Positions 60,651-64,000 of a stretch of 64,000 nt of DNA are shown here, piece by piece. Made by a program: the position numbers and the translations under genes. Location: NCBI RefSeq assembly GCF_005239225.2, contig NC_133295.1, forward strand, positions 12,772,001 to 12,836,000. The letters run 5' to 3'. A model generated the notes under the pieces. The model was given only the letters and a program-made list of their open reading frames with translations. It did no database searches and had not been told where the DNA came from. The stretch comes from Populus alba (lineage: Eukaryota; Streptophyta; Magnoliopsida; Malpighiales; Salicaceae). Position 1 is the first letter of the stretch. Each line of letters begins with the position of its first letter.

Positions 60651-62296
60651 TGAACATGTATTCTGTTAGTAGTGATAAAAGTGGTCTGAAGACAGTTGGC
60701 TGATGCTTTGTGATGACCATATCAATATTGTGATAGTTTAAGGGGCGAAAAGACTAGTGTATCGTTATTTGCATGGCAAAGGCTGGAAAGATTTTTCGCA
60801 ATCAATAGCTTGCAAGAGTGCTGGATTCATGTTCACCAAATCTTGCATTTACCTGCTTTGGATGGACAAAGGGTGCCAAACATGCAAAATGTTTTGGAAA
60901 TGATTTTCATGTACTTGTGACTTCATCTAGCAATTTGAGTTCTTAAGTGAGGTTCAGTCAAAACTCTGGAGGATTCATAGCTGACCTTCATGCTTCTATA
61001 GCTTATAACTCAAGTGGTTTGTTCTTCAGTTTATAGATGACGCGTTCGTTCCCTTATTATCACATTGATTATCAGATTAAGTCTTGCATTATGGTTGATT
61101 GATGTTCGGCCTTTATTCATAGAGAAACGCAACACCCGAAACTGTGTAACTTGGGGAAGTTGGAGCTATTTCTGCAGTTGCGCTAATGTGACTCTATACA
61201 TGGGAAATTGCCATGTAGTTTATCAGGCTGTGATGAATTTTTTCCTGAGTCTGCCTAACCGAGTTATCTTTTTTTTTATCCAGAGACCAGAGTTAGTATG
61301 TCATCTTGCCGAGCTTCCGTCAATTGAATAAGCTGCATGGGCATTAATCTATCAAATATATTTTCATTAATTCAAAGTGAAGATAGAAAATTCAGGTGCA
61401 AGAATTGCTGACCACTTATTGTGAACAAACGAAGTTCTCCAGCAAGTCATTTCTTCTTCTTTTTCTAAAAAAAAAAAATCAGTTTGGAGGGTCGGTCATT
61501 CTCTTTTCGCACATCCATCACAAAGCAAATGGTCAGTGGGAAATCCAAAGTTAAAGATCAAGTGGTGATCTGCACTGTGCAGCGATGGTGATCAAGTGGA
61601 GTTACGGTTAAATTGTAGTTTTGTAATTTTTTTGATTTGTTTTTGTTTTAAATTAAATTTTCATGTTTTTTGATTTACTTTTATGTGCAGTTTAAAAAAT
61701 AATTTTTTAAAAAATAAAAAATATTATTTTAATATATTTCAAAAATTTCTATAATCTTGTTTGAACTTGAAATTGAGCGGCTGGTGTTAGGATGCATGGC
61801 CCTAAGAGTAATTTTCTTGTGTGTGCTTTATTCAACAATTCTGGGTAATCATCATCCAAAACTACAAAGATGAACACCGTACTTGTTTTATGATAAATTA
61901 ACACAATTTATGTTTTAAGTGATCTCAGGTCAGCTACGATCACCTTGTTTTTTCCTCTACTCTACTTGATCACAGGATTTTTAGAATTACAGAATTTAAA
62001 TTTTGACCAATCTATTAAACTCGACATAAATTCAACCCAGCTCAAGCCCAACAGTCCTGGATCAGCATGGGATCATAGCCGAGCCCCTTTAGCACTCGAG
62101 CATTAATGTAAACCGCAGCTGGACACTTGGCTGTTGGCTCCTTAGCCCCCCTCTCTTCTTGCAATTCCTCGAAGAAATCTGAAGATCCGGTAATTTTCAA
62201 GCTCTTCCTCGTTCCACCTTTATTTCCTAAAACCTTAAACCTTTAGTCTTCTATGCTTATTTTTCCAATCACTCTTTTTTTGTAGCAAATATTTCA
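60651..62296. other. Intergenic region between PABN and MED31
   Basis: PABN 3' UTR and spacer. About 61670-61750 is a short copy of the AT-rich repeat. The ORF at 61065-61331 has no recognisable domain. 62130-62296 is the presumed MED31 leader. Confidence 0.5.
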
Positions 62297-63408
62297 ATGG
62301 CTTCCTCTAAAGAAACCGATAATAATCCAGACACTCCATCCTAGTAAGTACGCATATTTTTCTCAAAAAAATATCATTATTGTTTCCTTTGTTCACTTGA
62401 GCTCATTCAGTTTCTTTTATTGTTTTTTGGGTTTGCAATTCTTAGGCCAAAGAAGATATATAAAGACCCAGATGATGGGAGGCAACGGTTTTTGATGGAA
62501 TTGGAGTTTGTTCAATGTCTTGCTAACCCCACTTACATCCATTGTAGGTTCATTAAATCCTTTTTGTTTTTTCATTTGTCGTTAGCGTTCATATTTGTGG
62601 TTTGCAGTGGTTTTGAGAGTTTCCGTATCTTGTATTTTATCCAAAGTGAATAATTTGTGGGGATTTGGTGGGTTTTGTTTCTAAAGTTTTATGCTTTTGT
62701 TACGTCTCAATCTTAAATGGATTCGGATACTATTGTGTCCAATTTTAGACTTGTGTTATTTGCTCATTTTAATGCTGATTAAAATTAAGCTAACCTCGAT
62801 GGATCATCTGGTGGATCATGCATTGATCTTTTCTTTTCATGTCTTGAATCAATTAAAATAGTGATTAGCGGAGAAGGAGATTGTTAGCTTGGTGTGTTGT
62901 TTTGTGTGTGAATGTGTCCCCTCCCGCTTACGTCTTTGTCTTTTAATGCTAGGAGACACCGGTGCTTACTAGTGTTTTTTGCGTATTGTGAATCTTCTAC
63001 TGATGTCGGGCTTTTCTTTTCTTTCTTTTTTTTCCCCTTAATATGTAGATTTGGCTCAGAATCGTTATTTTGAAGATGAAGCATTTATTGGCTATTTAAA
63101 GTACCTACAGTACTGGCAACGTCCAGAGTACGTGAAATTTATAATGTGAGCAAATCTCCAAAAGTATTGATTTTATTGCTTTAGGATCTGTCACTTCGAT
63201 AAACTTTAAATTTGAGATCAAGCGATTAACAAGTCTTTTGATGTATGTAGTGCAACGTTTTCTTTTCCCTTTCTAGCATTTTTTTATTTACCTTTTGATC
63301 AATGAACTCACCAAGTAGGATTTCTTCAGGTATCCTCATTGCTTATATTTTCTTGAACTTCTCCAAAATGCAAACTTCCGCAATGCAATGGCACATCCTG
63401 GCAACAAG
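62297..63408 (+). CDS. MED31: Mediator subunit MED31 (SOH1), 5' part; continues beyond the window
   Basis: Exons: 62297-62343 (MASSKETDNNPDTPS), 62446-62543 (PKKIYKDPDDGRQRFLMELE...NPTYIHY), 63049-63145 (LAQNRYFEDEAFIGYLKYL...YWQRPEYVKFIM) and 63330-63408 (YPHCLYFLELLQNANFRNAM...HPGNK). The next exon, expected to begin near ELAHRQQF, was not found before 64000. MED31 is a small, highly conserved subunit of the Mediator middle module that bridges transcription factors and RNA polymerase II. Oddity: the codon spanning exons 1 and 2 reads TA|G, a stop; elsewhere a sense codon is expected. Phases are otherwise correct. Confidence 0.88.
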
Positions 63409-64000
63409 GTTAGATTTGGCTTTCTGATCACCCTCTATCTTGCCATCAGATTGTTTTTTTTCAATCTTGACATTTGGTTTGATGCGATAAATAGATATTT
63501 GAGATAAACCGCATTCGTGATTTATTTAAATCTTTTTTATTGATTAGGGCCTCTCTGAGATTTTTTTTTCTCCTAATTATACATATTTATCTGTTCATGC
63601 TTTAAATGCCAGATGACTTTTCATGGCTAAAAATTTCTTTCTTGTTGCTTTGTATTAGCATGCATGGGATGCCATCTGGCTGAAGGTTTATTCCGCTGGA
63701 TTTGTTAGCATTTGATGTGACTGACATTTGGTTCTCTTGTCTTCCTTTCAAGGTTTATATTACAGAATGGTGATAGTTTTCTCCTGACCATGGTCTGAGG
63801 TTCTTATTAAGCATTCTAATGAATGTCAATATTCATGTACTCGGTTTTTTGGTGTTTTTAGCGCTGACCTAGCTCAGATATTCTAAGTGCTTCAAGAGGC
63901 CTTTTTGGGAAAGCCAGTTAAAAGTGGCTGGCTTTAACAATAAGTTCCTCCAATCTTTATGGTTTCGCGGGAGAAATCCATGCATATTAACATAACATTT
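63409..64000. other. MED31 intron (window end)
   Basis: No coding text homologous to the MED31 C-terminus is visible, so this is taken as the intron following exon 4, cut by the window end. Confidence 0.6.

Overview
The window is plant nuclear DNA, from a eudicot and probably Salicaceae (poplar or willow type). The genes have many short GT-AG introns, encode chloroplast and nuclear plant protein families, and sit between very AT-rich spacers carrying one recurring MITE-like repeat. The species assignment is an inference; no database was searched.

Layout. 1-6.7 kb is gene-poor spacer with a compound microsatellite and a MITE-like element. 6.8-13.2 kb (+) is an intact 12-exon gene for an FHA domain fused to a tyrosyl-DNA-phosphodiesterase (TDP1) domain. 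14.2-22.7 kb (+) is a one-exon PLS-DYW PPR gene split by a 6.4-kb Copia-type insertion (15011-21408) flanked by a 5-bp target duplication. 24.4-29.8 kb (+) is a 12-exon chloroplast Clp ATPase (ClpD/ERD1) with one single-base frameshift. 30.5-31.05 kb (+) holds three tandem hairpins whose 3' arms match the miR2275 family. 33.3-35.3 and 45.9-48.0 kb (-) are two duplicated type I metacaspase genes, the first frameshifted and the second intact. Between them lie a broken Fe-superoxide dismutase (37.7-39.4 kb, -) and a broken pterin-dehydratase-like/RAF2-like gene (40.0-41.9 kb, -). 50.2-50.7 kb is a pectinesterase fragment beside an intact pectinesterase (52.05-54.16 kb, +). 54.8-55.8 kb (-) is a P450 remnant split by a probable solo LTR. 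57.5-60.65 kb (+) is a nuclear poly(A)-binding protein (PABN). 62.3-63.4 kb (+) is the 5' part of MED31, which runs off the window.

From memory, the order ClpD - Fe-SOD - pterin-dehydratase-like - PABN matches a block on Arabidopsis chromosome 5 (At5g51070, At5g51100, At5g51110, At5g51120). The window is therefore probably one copy of an old collinear segment that has been decaying and gaining tandem duplicates and transposons.

Most notable points: (a) the MIR2275 cluster, a family known as the trigger of 24-nt reproductive phasiRNAs; (b) the PPR-disrupting retroelement, in which both outer ends are the U5 end of the LTR, an inverted LTR pair is joined through patchwork filler, and a second LTR family sits inside with its own PPT and PBS; (c) several single-base indels, often in homopolymers, which are either real decay or assembly error.
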